From Phycisphaerae bacterium (lineage in GTDB: Bacteria; Planctomycetota; Phycisphaerae; UBA1845), in NCBI GenBank assembly GCA_029260075.1, contig JAJDDY010000028.1, positions 1 to 64,000 of the forward strand: 64,000 bases of DNA. The letters run 5' to 3'. Of the stretch, positions 9,028 through 17,123 are shown one piece after another; position 1 is the first letter of the stretch; each line of letters begins with the position of its first letter. The notes beneath the pieces were generated by a model. The model was not told the DNA's origin, did no database searches, and saw nothing but the letters and a program-made list of their open reading frames with translations. A program made the translations under genes and the position numbers.

Positions 9028-10028
9028 TGTTGCCAGACACCTGGATAGAAAGTGGGTTTGACCCCTAGTTGTCGCCGTCAGCCTACGTGTGGACGCAGAT
9101 CCGAGGGACTCCCGCACAGAACGACATCCCAACCACTAGCGCCGCTCCCCGTCCGCACAGTGTGCGAACCCGACGCAACCAACGGGCTTCTGCGAGGAAC
9201 CTGGAGACGAATGGATCGCCCCCACGCACAGCCCCCCAATAGCGCTTCTTCCCGAAACCTGAAGAGGCAAGCAACGGACTGCATCCAACACCCCGGAAAC
9301 CGAGCGTCAAAGCACGGATTCACTTGGACACAACTGCATCCGTTCCCATAAACCTCCACCGAAGTAAGGATAGTCGTCTGCAGGGGCTGTGTCAAGGTCT
9401 GGCGCTTTCGATTGACCGAGGTTTCGCCGGTTGGGCGACCGCCTGCTCTGAGCGCAAATCACACAGATCACGGGCCGGACCTTGCTCGTCCTCAGTCGAT
9501 CCGGAGACGAATATTCGGACCGAAATCGCACACAACGTCGAGATCTTGCCGCCAGTATCTGCCGTGACATGGTGCCTACAGAGCCGGCAGGAATGTGGGG
9601 TCAAGAAGTCACATTCGCACGCTGCCGAAGCCGGACGCGATACCGCGCGGCGTGTTATCGGTCTTCCGGCCGTCAGTGGGTCGCCCTCGGCCGACGGTCA
9701 AACCGCGAGGACTGAAGCCTGTCTTTTCGGAAGGCGTCGACACCGCGAAGCAGTTGGAGCAAGCAGGGCGGTAGGAGCGAACAGCTAGCAGTACGGCGAA
9801 GAGGTGTGGCCCTGCCTTCCAGCGGGTGATCCACTAGCGATTTCCGCCTTCTGACGGGGACGCGGCCCGTTGTCATGTGCGGGATACTTCCTTATGCGTC
9901 ATCAACCCTTCAGTGCAAAGTAAGCCGTTGCACAGGCTTCTAGCCTGCACGACCCGCGATTACGGTGCAGGCGAGATGCTTGCGCTGCGTGTTCATGACG
10001 ACTTTGCGCTGCAGCGTCAGTCCGGGGA
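9028..10028. other. 1-kb non-coding stretch with one degenerate palindrome
   Basis: No open frame in this interval has a convincing ribosome-binding site or a recognisable product, and composition is ordinary. It contains the upstream region of the secreted protein gene and the palindrome at 9801-9831. I see no RNA gene. Confidence 0.5.
9801..9831 (+). repeat. GTGFQPV-type palindrome, degenerate copy
   Basis: GAGGTGTGGCCCTGCCTTCC followed by AGCGGGTGATCC is a mutated version of the hairpin unit at 3850-3879. The two stem arms no longer pair perfectly. Confidence 0.5.
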
Positions 10029-10844
10029 TCATTTCGGCGTGCTTGCGCTCTTGCGCGATTCGGACGTTCGACGCGTCCGCCCGGCGATCCCTCGGTGACT
10101 TTCTTCCGCGAGAAATCGGACCAACTCCATCGCCGGCCCGTCGGTCACGTGCTCGGTCAAGCGCGCCACCGCCTGTCCGAATGATCCGGTTTGATTGAAG
10201 AGCGTGCGATAAGCCGCGCGGATTTCCGCCACCTGTTCAAGTGACAGGCCGGCGCGGCGCAGGCCGACGCGGTTGATTCCGGCCACACGTCCGTCGGCAT
10301 CGCATAGCGCGTACGGAACGACATCCATGGACACGCGAGCGCCGCCTGAGATCATCGTGAGCGTGCCGATTCTCGCGAACTGATGGATCGCGGCGCCGCC
10401 GCCTATGGTAGCACGATCCCCGACGAAGACGTGCCCGGCGAGAAGCACGTTGTTGATCAGGGTCACATGGTCACCCACGACGCAGTTGTGCCCGACATGG
10501 GCACCGGCCAGAAGAAAGCACTCGGCTCCTACGACCGTCTCCGAGTCCGGTATTGTCCCCCGGTGAATCGTTACGTATTCGCGCAGCACGGTACCGCGAC
10601 CGATCCGGCAATGGGTTCGCTGTCCCTGGTACTTCGTGTCCTGCGGCGCATGCCCGACGACCACGCCCGGGTGTAGCTCGCAGTCTTCGCCAATATCGGT
10701 CCATCCGGTGAGGTAGACGCCCTTGCACAACCGGCATCCCGCCCCGACGCGCACATTGGCCTCAATGACGCAAAACGGGCCGACCTCGACGCTCTCGTGT
10801 ACTTCGGCTTTGGGGTCGATCAGTGCCGTGGGGTGGATACTCAT
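10029..10844 (-). CDS. lpxA: Acyl-ACP--UDP-N-acetylglucosamine O-acyltransferase
   Basis: First enzyme of lipid A synthesis: transfers a 3-hydroxyacyl chain from ACP to the 3-OH of UDP-GlcNAc in the cytosol. The 271-residue protein begins MSIHPTALIDPKAEVHESV and runs through left-handed beta-helix hexapeptide repeats to about residue 185. HAPQDTKYQG is the LpxA signature; AHVGHNCVVGDHV should hold the catalytic His. A C-terminal helical domain follows (AGLSLEQVAEIRAAYRTLF). Length fits the family. An AAAGG sits 5 bases before the ATG. No other lpx gene is nearby, so the pathway must be dispersed. Its presence supports an LPS-type outer membrane, at least in gene content. Confidence 0.92.
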   Translation of the reverse strand: MSIHPTALIDPKAEVHESVEVGPFCVIEANVRVGAGCRLCKGVYLTGWTDIGEDCELHPGVVVGHAPQDTKYQGQRTHCRIGRGTVLREYVTIHRGTIPDSETVVGAECFLLAGAHVGHNCVVGDHVTLINNVLLAGHVFVGDRATIGGGAAIHQFARIGTLTMISGGARVSMDVVPYALCDADGRVAGINRVGLRRAGLSLEQVAEIRAAYRTLFNQTGSFGQAVARLTEHVTDGPAMELVRFLAEESHRGIAGRTRRTSESRKSASTPK

Positions 10845-11030
10845 TGGAGCCTTTCTTCGTATGCCTGTCTACGTCTAAGCCACACGGTCCCGGCATTCGA
10901 CCATTACAGCGCAAGCCGGAAACCGCATCCGCACCGGATTGTCGGCCGTTTCCAACAGGCTGCGAGTGCAGTGTTACACCTTATCTTCGGGTTGTCGCGC
11001 CGGCACGACCGGAACCAGACGCGCGGGTCA

Positions 11031-11083
11031 GAGCCCACCGCGCTAGCGGTGGAACCAGTCCGCGGGCTGGCGCCCGTGGCTCT
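11031..11083. repeat. GCTAGCGG-type extragenic palindrome, copy 2
   Basis: GAGCCCACCGCGCTAGCGG at one end and GGCGCCCGTGGCTCT at the other form an outer inverted repeat. The unit is the reverse-complement counterpart of 4894-4943. It lies between lpxA and the uracil-DNA glycosylase gene; the rest of 10845-11142 shows nothing else. Confidence 0.65.
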
Positions 11084-11142
11084 GGGGCCGCACGAACCGA
11101 CGAGCCAATCCCGAAACCCACAAGAGGACGTGTGACGCAGCA

Positions 11143-11910
11143 CTAACGCCCACCCGTGTGCGGCGCTAGTCCCAATCGTGCCATAACCATTTGAAGATCT
11201 TCCCATGTGTTGGATTTTTTCTCGGGGCTGCGCAATAGGTAGGCAGGGTGATACGTCGGCATCAGTGGTACGGACGGGCCTTCGCCGGCGACGCCGGACA
11301 GGAAGTAATCGTGAAATCGCCCGCGCAGTTTTCCAATCGGAGCCGCGGTGTGCAGGAGTGTCTTCGCCGCCGGCGCGCCCAGCGCGACCAGTAGCTCCGG
11401 CCCGATGATTTTGATTTGCCGCCGAAGGTAGTCGCCACATGCGAAGATTTCGTCGGACGACGGGTCGCGGTTTTCGGGCGGTCGACACTTCAGCACGTTG
11501 CAGATGAACACGTCTTCACGAGTCAGCCCCATGGCCGTGATCATTTTGGTCAGCAACTGCCCAGCCCTACCGACGAATGCCAGCCCTTGCTTGTCCTCTT
11601 CAAAGCCGGGTGCTTCACCCACAAACACGAGTCGGGCGTCGGCGTTACCCTGGCCGAATACCGTCTGCGTGCGCGTGGTGGACAAACCACACCGCGTACA
11701 GCCCTTGACCTCGCCATCGTCGATGAGCTTGAGGCTGGCTGTCTTCTCAGCGACCGACGCAAGATCGGCCGGTGCGCCGCGACTCGATGAGCGTGCGGTC
11801 TTGGGCAAGTCCACCATCGGCAAGCTTCGCACGCCGAGCAGGCGGTCGGAATTAAACTGTTGACGGAGGGCGGCGCGAATTGTCGTCGATGGCTTCATGT
11901 GCATAATCAT
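11143..11910 (-). CDS. Family 4 (Fe-S) uracil-DNA glycosylase
   Basis: Excises uracil from DNA as the first step of base-excision repair; this family carries a [4Fe-4S] cluster. Evidence: CTRCGL supplies two cluster Cys, with two more in NVLKCRPPENRD and FACGDYL; GEAPGFEEDKQGLAFVGRAG is the family 4 motif that binds the uracil and phosphate; MPTYHPAYLLR is the second catalytic motif. Length is 255 residues from the ATG at 11910, somewhat longer than the usual 200 because of a roughly 65-residue N-terminal extension. GGAG lies 13 bases upstream; starts at 11898 or a TTG at 11934 are also possible. It diverges from the hydrolase gene that starts about 40 bases away. Confidence 0.88.
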   Translation of the reverse strand: MIMHMKPSTTIRAALRQQFNSDRLLGVRSLPMVDLPKTARSSSRGAPADLASVAEKTASLKLIDDGEVKGCTRCGLSTTRTQTVFGQGNADARLVFVGEAPGFEEDKQGLAFVGRAGQLLTKMITAMGLTREDVFICNVLKCRPPENRDPSSDEIFACGDYLRRQIKIIGPELLVALGAPAAKTLLHTAAPIGKLRGRFHDYFLSGVAGEGPSVPLMPTYHPAYLLRSPEKKSNTWEDLQMVMARLGLAPHTGGR

Positions 11911-11948
11911 CGCGTGAAGTGTTCTCCGGTTCAAGCTACGATGTGTTC

Positions 11949-12797
11949 ATGGCCAAGTTTGAAGAAATATCCGTTGCCCTGACGAACGACTACCAGGCCT
12001 ACGCGCGGTATTGGCAGCCCGACACGCTTCGCGGCGCCGTTTTGTACCACCACGGTATCCAATCTCACTGCGGATGGTACGAATCGTCGCCGGCCCGCCT
12101 ATGCGACGCTGGTTTCGCCGTTCTTCAGATTGACCGTCGTGGAAGCGGGCACAACGAAGCGGACCGCGGACATGCCGAATCAGCCGATCAGCTTGTGGCT
12201 GACTCACACGCCGCCCGTCGAGAACTCACAAGGCGTAGCGGCGTGGGGCGTCATCACCTCGTGGGCGTAAGTTGGGGTGGAAAACTGGTGGCGGCGGACT
12301 ACGTGATTGATCCGTCGAACGTCGCGAGTCTCTCCCTGGTGACGCCTGGACTGTTTCCGTTGGTCGGCGTATCCAAGGAGACGATGAGCAAGATCGGATT
12401 TGCTATGATCTATGAACAATCCCGTCTGTTCGATATTCCGCTCAACGATCCGAAACTGTTCACGTCCAGTGCGGATTGGCAGGCGTTCCACGGGCGCGAC
12501 GCCCTGACCCTGACCCAATGTACCGCGGGGTTCTACCTGGCGTCGCGGCGCATGGATCGCATGATCGCCAAACTCCCACAAGCCACGCCTACGCCGATTC
12601 ATTTCCTGCTTGCCGGTGAGGAGCTGATCATCGATAACCCAAAGACCGAGGCGTATATCGAGAGCTTCGATTGGCCAAACGTTACGACCACGCGATACCC
12701 CGCATCGAAACATTCCATCGAGTTCGAACCCGATGCGGAACAATACATGACCGACCTGACGGCATTCATCTGTGAGGCCGCGGATCGGGCGTCGTAG
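11949..12797 (+). CDS. Alpha/beta hydrolase, serine aminopeptidase/monoacylglycerol lipase-like
   Basis: Predicted cytosolic serine hydrolase; substrate unknown, lipid ester or lysophospholipid most likely by family. The 282-residue protein has the oxyanion segment YHHGIQSHCGWY, the nucleophile elbow GVSWGG (Ser in GxSxG), an acid residue probably in LLAGEELIID, and the catalytic His in SKHSIEF. A cap region lies at about 145-215. The start was set at ATG 11949 (MAKFEEI); a GTG at 11919 in the same frame lacks support and neither has a clear ribosome-binding site. The stop codon TAG at 12795-12797 is also the first three bases of a MITE-like element. Confidence 0.82.
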   Translation: MAKFEEISVALTNDYQAYARYWQPDTLRGAVLYHHGIQSHCGWYESSPARLCDAGFAVLQIDRRGSGHNEADRGHAESADQLVADSHAARRELTRRSGVGRHHLVGVSWGGKLVAADYVIDPSNVASLSLVTPGLFPLVGVSKETMSKIGFAMIYEQSRLFDIPLNDPKLFTSSADWQAFHGRDALTLTQCTAGFYLASRRMDRMIAKLPQATPTPIHFLLAGEELIIDNPKTEAYIESFDWPNVTTTRYPASKHSIEFEPDAEQYMTDLTAFICEAADRAS

Positions 12798-12957
12798 TGC
12801 TCGGGCGCACATCGAATGACGGGTTTACCGAGTCATGCCCGTAAGGAAGCGGACGTTGGCAACCCGGTCGTAACAGGCTGAGAGCGCTCCACACGGTTGC
12901 CGCTCGGATCGTACGCGCCCGTCGCTTGGTCCGGTATTCCCCGGTGACAAGAAATTC
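12795..12957. mobile_element. Degenerate MITE-like palindromic element (TAGTGCT family)
   Basis: It starts TAGTGCT and continues with ATGACGGGTTTACCGAG and CGTAAGGAAGCGGACGTT, which match the elements at 31050-31203 and 32159-32311. The right half is eroded (CCGCTCGGATCG, CGCCCGTC, then GTGACAA), so the right end is approximate. Its leading TAG is the stop codon of the hydrolase gene. Confidence 0.55.
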
Positions 12958-12993
12958 TTTGGTGGTGGACGGAAAGGTCTTGCTATCGATCAA

Positions 12994-13022
12994 TTGTCTA
13001 CAGTACTATGGACATATAGCTA
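12994..13022 (+). promoter_or_regulatory. Candidate sigma-70-type promoter of the cytochrome operon
   Basis: TTGTCT and TAGCTA are separated by 17 bases in an AT-rich island (ACTATGGACATATAGC), about 78 bases before the cytochrome start codon. The match to consensus is moderate. Confidence 0.3.
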
Positions 13023-13099
13023 AATAGCCGCAACCGGCTTCGGCGCGTCCCCGTGCGGCGCGACGCAGCCACATTGGATCGTTTGAAGGAGGCGGAGTC

Positions 13100-15178
13100 A
13101 TGCGACTGCTTTCCAACTATCGTCCGCTGGGGCCATCCGAAGCCGCGGCGGAGTGGCGTTCACGTCTGCTGGCCATCACGATGATCGGGCTCGCGATCGA
13201 AACCGTGACCGGTCTGCTTATCTACCTTGCGCCGTTCAGCATATTCAATCAGTACGGCGTGTTGATGCACACGATCATCGGTATCGCGTGGCTTCCGATC
13301 ATGGGGTGGTACTCGGCACGACATTGGTGGTTGCGGTCCCGCGGCGCGTTCAACCACGTACAACTCCTGGGTTACCTCGCCTTCTTGCTGATTGCCGTGT
13401 GCCTCGTGACCGGCGTGCTGTTGACTGTTCAGGCTGTGTTCGGAACGCGGATCAACTACACGCACAGTTTGATTCACCTTGTAACCGGGTTGGCGCTAAT
13501 CTTTTTCGTCGTGTCCCATGTTCTGGTCGTATGGGTGCGCAAGAGTTTCGCGGCGGAAGTGGCGCTGCCGCTACGTGATGCGAAGCGTGCCCATCTTCGT
13601 TGGCTTGGACTCGGTACGTGCCTTGTCATGGTCTTGCTTGCCGGCGCGGCGGCGGTCCACAGGGAGCCCAGTGTTCACAACGAGTTTCCCGACGACTATA
13701 GCTGGAAGTTCGGCAAAGACCGGCCCTTCGCCCCATCGCTCGTTCGCACCGAAAGTGAATGGGCGTACGACCCGGGAACGCTTTCCGGCTCACGAGGATG
13801 TGGGACGGGCGGGTGTCACTCGGACATTCTGGAGGAATGGGAGCCGAGCGCCCACCGCTTTTCCTCTGCCGACGTAGCGTTTCAAGCGGTGCAACGTTTG
13901 ATGCTTGAGCAAGAAGGCGCGGAATCCACGCGATACTGTGCAGGTTGTCACGACCCCGTCGCGCTGCTGTCCGGAAGCAAGAACGTCAATGTGGCCGGTT
14001 TGACATCCGTCGGTGCCGACGAGGGCAGCTCGTGCGTGGTGTGTCACTCGATTACTCAGACGGATGTACGTGGCAACGCCGACTACACCGTAACCCAGCC
14101 CGTTCGCTACATTGGCGAGCGCAAGGAAGGGCGAATCAACAAGTGGGTCAGCGATTTCTTGATCCGTGCCTACCCGAAGCAACACAAGGAAAGCTTCGCT
14201 CGCCCGCTCCTTAAGACGGCCGAGTTCTGCGCCGCGTGCCACAAGCAATTCATCAACGAGGAGGTGAACCAGATCGGCTGGGTACAATTGCAGAACCAGT
14301 ACGACAATTGGCGAAAGAGTCGGTGGTACCACGAAGGCGACGACCGGAAGACCATCACCTGTCGCGAATGCCACATGCCGCTCGTCGATGCCGAAGATCC
14401 GGCGTCGGGTGACGCCGCTGATTACAACCGAGCTCCGGATGACGGCAAGCACCGCTCCCATAGATTCCTGGCGTCCAATCAGTTCATGCCCGTGCTTATG
14501 GACCTCCCCGGCGGAAAAAAACAGGTCGAACTGACGGAGCAGTGGCTTCGCGGAGAAATAGAGGTGCCGGAGATCGCGGACAAGTGGTCGTCCGGACCGG
14601 TGATCCGGCTCGAACTTCGTGGACCGGAACGCGTCGCTCCCGGAGACCCGGTGGATGTCCAAGTCATTCTAACCAACAACAAGACAGGCCACAGCTTCCC
14701 GACCGGACCGCTTGACATTATTCGAAGTTGGGTCGAGCTTACCGTTGTCGACGCGGACGGTAAGCAGATCTACCAAACGGGCGTACCTGATGAGAAGGGA
14801 AAGCTGACGGAGGGCACGCTGGTGTTCAAGGCCGAAGGGATCGACCGCTACGGCAAAGACATTGACCGTCATAATCTCTGGGAGATGGTCGGGGCGCGGT
14901 TCAAGCGAACGCTCTATCCTGGAACCAGCGATACCGGCGTCTATTCATTTGCGTGCCCTGGACTTGTCACGCCGGCGGTCAAGGAAGAGGATACAAAGGA
15001 GCACCAAGTCGCGTTCGCGGCACCGGGCTCCAATGGTTCACTCAAGGTTACGGCGGTATTGAACTACCAAAAAGCTGACGCCGTGTTCCTGGACCGTTTG
15101 TTCGGAGAGGAGGCTGGAATTCGCACGCCCATCACGACGATTTCCAGCGATTCGATGACGATCCGGGTGGACAAGTAG
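13100..15178 (+). CDS. Membrane cytochrome b561-like/pentahaem cytochrome c fusion
   Basis: Predicted membrane-bound electron carrier linking the quinone pool to the periplasm. Residues about 20-185 contain five hydrophobic segments with His residues (VLMHTIIG, YTHSLIHLVTG, VVSHVLVVW) typical of a b-type haem bundle. The exported part has five haem c attachment motifs: CGTGGCH (about 233, an unusual CX4CH), CAGCH (about 279), CVVCH (about 311), CAACH (about 376) and CRECH (about 420). The remaining 200 residues are beta-rich, with HSFPTGPLDIIRSWVELTV, seen in cytochrome c554-like proteins. AAGGAGG precedes the ATG. The next gene's ATG follows the TAG stop with no gap, so the two are translated together. 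The partner and terminal acceptor are not known. Confidence 0.85.
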   Translation: MRLLSNYRPLGPSEAAAEWRSRLLAITMIGLAIETVTGLLIYLAPFSIFNQYGVLMHTIIGIAWLPIMGWYSARHWWLRSRGAFNHVQLLGYLAFLLIAVCLVTGVLLTVQAVFGTRINYTHSLIHLVTGLALIFFVVSHVLVVWVRKSFAAEVALPLRDAKRAHLRWLGLGTCLVMVLLAGAAAVHREPSVHNEFPDDYSWKFGKDRPFAPSLVRTESEWAYDPGTLSGSRGCGTGGCHSDILEEWEPSAHRFSSADVAFQAVQRLMLEQEGAESTRYCAGCHDPVALLSGSKNVNVAGLTSVGADEGSSCVVCHSITQTDVRGNADYTVTQPVRYIGERKEGRINKWVSDFLIRAYPKQHKESFARPLLKTAEFCAACHKQFINEEVNQIGWVQLQNQYDNWRKSRWYHEGDDRKTITCRECHMPLVDAEDPASGDAADYNRAPDDGKHRSHRFLASNQFMPVLMDLPGGKKQVELTEQWLRGEIEVPEIADKWSSGPVIRLELRGPERVAPGDPVDVQVILTNNKTGHSFPTGPLDIIRSWVELTVVDADGKQIYQTGVPDEKGKLTEGTLVFKAEGIDRYGKDIDRHNLWEMVGARFKRTLYPGTSDTGVYSFACPGLVTPAVKEEDTKEHQVAFAAPGSNGSLKVTAVLNYQKADAVFLDRLFGEEAGIRTPITTISSDSMTIRVDK

Positions 15179-17050
15179 ATGGGCGTAGCGTCGTGGAACA
15201 AGCGACACCGGCTGCTTGTTGCATGGACACTTCGAAGCGGTGTCGTGCTGGTTGCGGTAGTTGTCGTGTCGATAGCGACACTGGGCGACAAAGAGGAGGC
15301 CGTCCTCCCGGGTGCAGAGGTTGATGGGTTGACGTCCATGCTCACGCGGAAAGCGGGCACGGACGATTCCACGATCCGATTCGAAGATCGGTCGACCGAG
15401 TCCGGTATCACCTTTCGTCACTTTCCCGCCCAGCGTTCGTCGTTGCTTCCCGAAGACATGGGCTCCGGCGTCGCATGTGGAGACTACGACGGTGACGGAC
15501 TGACGGACGTGTTTCTCGTCAACTTCGCCGGACCGATTACCGAGCCCCTTCCCGGTGCCGAGAAGGGATTCACGGCACAGCAACCTGAGCACACGGCACA
15601 GCACATGGCGCAAGGTGGGGGGAATATCGCGTCGTGCCGACTCTACCGGAACGTCGGAGACTTCCGTTTTGAAGATGTGACAGAATCCAGCGGGCTGGGT
15701 CTGATCGCCTTCGCCATGGGCGCAGCCTGGGGCGATTACGACAACGATGGTGATCTTGATCTATACGTGACCGCGTACGGCAACAACGCGCTGTTTGCTA
15801 ACGACGGACACGGTCGGTTTGTTGACGTGACCGCGGAAACGGGAACGCAAGACGATCGATTCAGCACGGGATGTTCGTGGTCGGACTATGACCGCGACGG
15901 CGACGTCGACCTGTATGTCAGTAACTATGTGGCCTTCGAATTTCGCGAAGCCGATCGAGATGTGACCACGCGACAGTATGGCAGTGAACAACCTTATACA
16001 CTGAATCCTTCGGCGTATGCTCCGCAGCCCAACTCCTTGTTTCGTAACGACGGCGATGGCCGTTTCACCAACGTCGCCGACACCGCCGGCGTAGCCAACC
16101 CGACCGGGCGAAGCCTCGCGATAAGTTGGGCTGACCTCAGTAACGACGGGTTGCCCGATCTCTACATCGCCAACGATGTCTCTAACAACGGCGTCTACCG
16201 CAATCGGGGCGATGGCACGTTTGAAGATGTGGGGCCCGCCTCGCTGGCTGGCGATTATCGCGGCGCGATGGGGCTGGCCGTCGATGATTTTGACGGCGAT
16301 CAAGATCTTGATCTGTTGGTGACCCATTGGATCGCGCAAGAGAACGCACTTTTTCGCAACATGTTGATTGACCCGTTGTTCGATGCGCAGGCAGCCACCC
16401 GCCTCTGGTTCCTCGACTCGGCGGATGAATTGGGGTTGGGGCAGCAGTCGCTCGACACGGTCGGTTGGGCGACGGGTTTTGTCGACTTCGATAACGACGG
16501 CAAGCGTGATCTCTGGGTCGTCAACGGAAGTACGTTTGCGACGCTGGAGGATCGCCGCGTGCTGATTCCTCAGCGTTCGCTCATCTTTCGCAATCGCGGC
16601 CGCACAGGCTACATCGAGGTCGGTGCGACAACGTGCAAACGGCTGTCCGAGCCTATGGTCGGGCGCGGTGGCGCTATGGCGGATTTCGATCGGGATGGGC
16701 GCGTTGACTTGATTATCCAGCAACATGGCGGCGCGCCGGTCGTGCTGCGCAATACGTCCGACTCGGGTGGTCACTGGTTGGCCGTTCGCCTTCGCCAGAA
16801 CAAGCACAATCGATTCGCCCTCGGCGCCCGAGTCTACGTCGTCTCCCAACACGGTACGCAAATGGTCGAGATCGGGGCGAGTCCGTCTTACCTCTCGCAG
16901 GATGACGTGACCGGTCACTTCGGTCTCGGGCCCGATCCGTCGATTGAGGCGATTCGTATCGTGTGGCCCGACGGCAGCGAGGAGCGTCACGATCACCCCA
17001 AGCTCGACCAGACCATCACATACCAGCACGATCCTAAATATCCGGTATGA
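15179..17050 (+). CDS. CRTAC1-like FG-GAP/ASPIC-UnbV repeat protein
   Basis: Predicted membrane-anchored extracytoplasmic beta-propeller; exact role unknown. One N-terminal membrane segment (SGVVLVAVVVVSIATLG) is followed by FG-GAP/VCBS repeats with Ca-binding DxDxDG loops: GDYDGDGLTDVFLVN, GDYDNDGDLDLYV, SDYDRDGDVDLYVSN, VDFDNDGKRDLWVVNG. The C-terminal ASPIC/UnbV domain (about 540-600) is seen as FALGARVYV, SPSYLSQDD, HFGLG and IRIVWPDGS. It begins immediately after the cytochrome stop codon and is followed 73 bases later by a related TPR protein, which suggests one functional unit. Residues about 125-134 (GAEKGFTAQQ) are encoded by a copy of a palindromic repeat found elsewhere outside genes. 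Confidence 0.88.
   Translation: MGVASWNKRHRLLVAWTLRSGVVLVAVVVVSIATLGDKEEAVLPGAEVDGLTSMLTRKAGTDDSTIRFEDRSTESGITFRHFPAQRSSLLPEDMGSGVACGDYDGDGLTDVFLVNFAGPITEPLPGAEKGFTAQQPEHTAQHMAQGGGNIASCRLYRNVGDFRFEDVTESSGLGLIAFAMGAAWGDYDNDGDLDLYVTAYGNNALFANDGHGRFVDVTAETGTQDDRFSTGCSWSDYDRDGDVDLYVSNYVAFEFREADRDVTTRQYGSEQPYTLNPSAYAPQPNSLFRNDGDGRFTNVADTAGVANPTGRSLAISWADLSNDGLPDLYIANDVSNNGVYRNRGDGTFEDVGPASLAGDYRGAMGLAVDDFDGDQDLDLLVTHWIAQENALFRNMLIDPLFDAQAATRLWFLDSADELGLGQQSLDTVGWATGFVDFDNDGKRDLWVVNGSTFATLEDRRVLIPQRSLIFRNRGRTGYIEVGATTCKRLSEPMVGRGGAMADFDRDGRVDLIIQQHGGAPVVLRNTSDSGGHWLAVRLRQNKHNRFALGARVYVVSQHGTQMVEIGASPSYLSQDDVTGHFGLGPDPSIEAIRIVWPDGSEERHDHPKLDQTITYQHDPKYPV
15554..15581. repeat. Palindromic repeat inside the CRTAC1-like coding sequence
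   Basis: GTGCCGAGAAGGGATTCACG followed by GCACAGC matches the intergenic copy at 20634-20661 in 26 of 28 bases. The copy is in frame and adds residues GAEKGFTAQQ between two FG-GAP repeats. Confidence 0.75.
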
Positions 17051-17123
17051 TCCCCACCGCTCGGGGTTCAAGACCTGCGCAAGGTGCGGTGCGCTTGTTC
17101 GCGTCGGCATGTAGGAGTGAGTC

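Noticed and set aside
13790-14662. Long minus-strand frame opposite the cytochrome gene
   Set aside because: It is antisense to a gene with five haem motifs and a strong ribosome-binding site; no recognisable product, typical of high-GC shadow frames.
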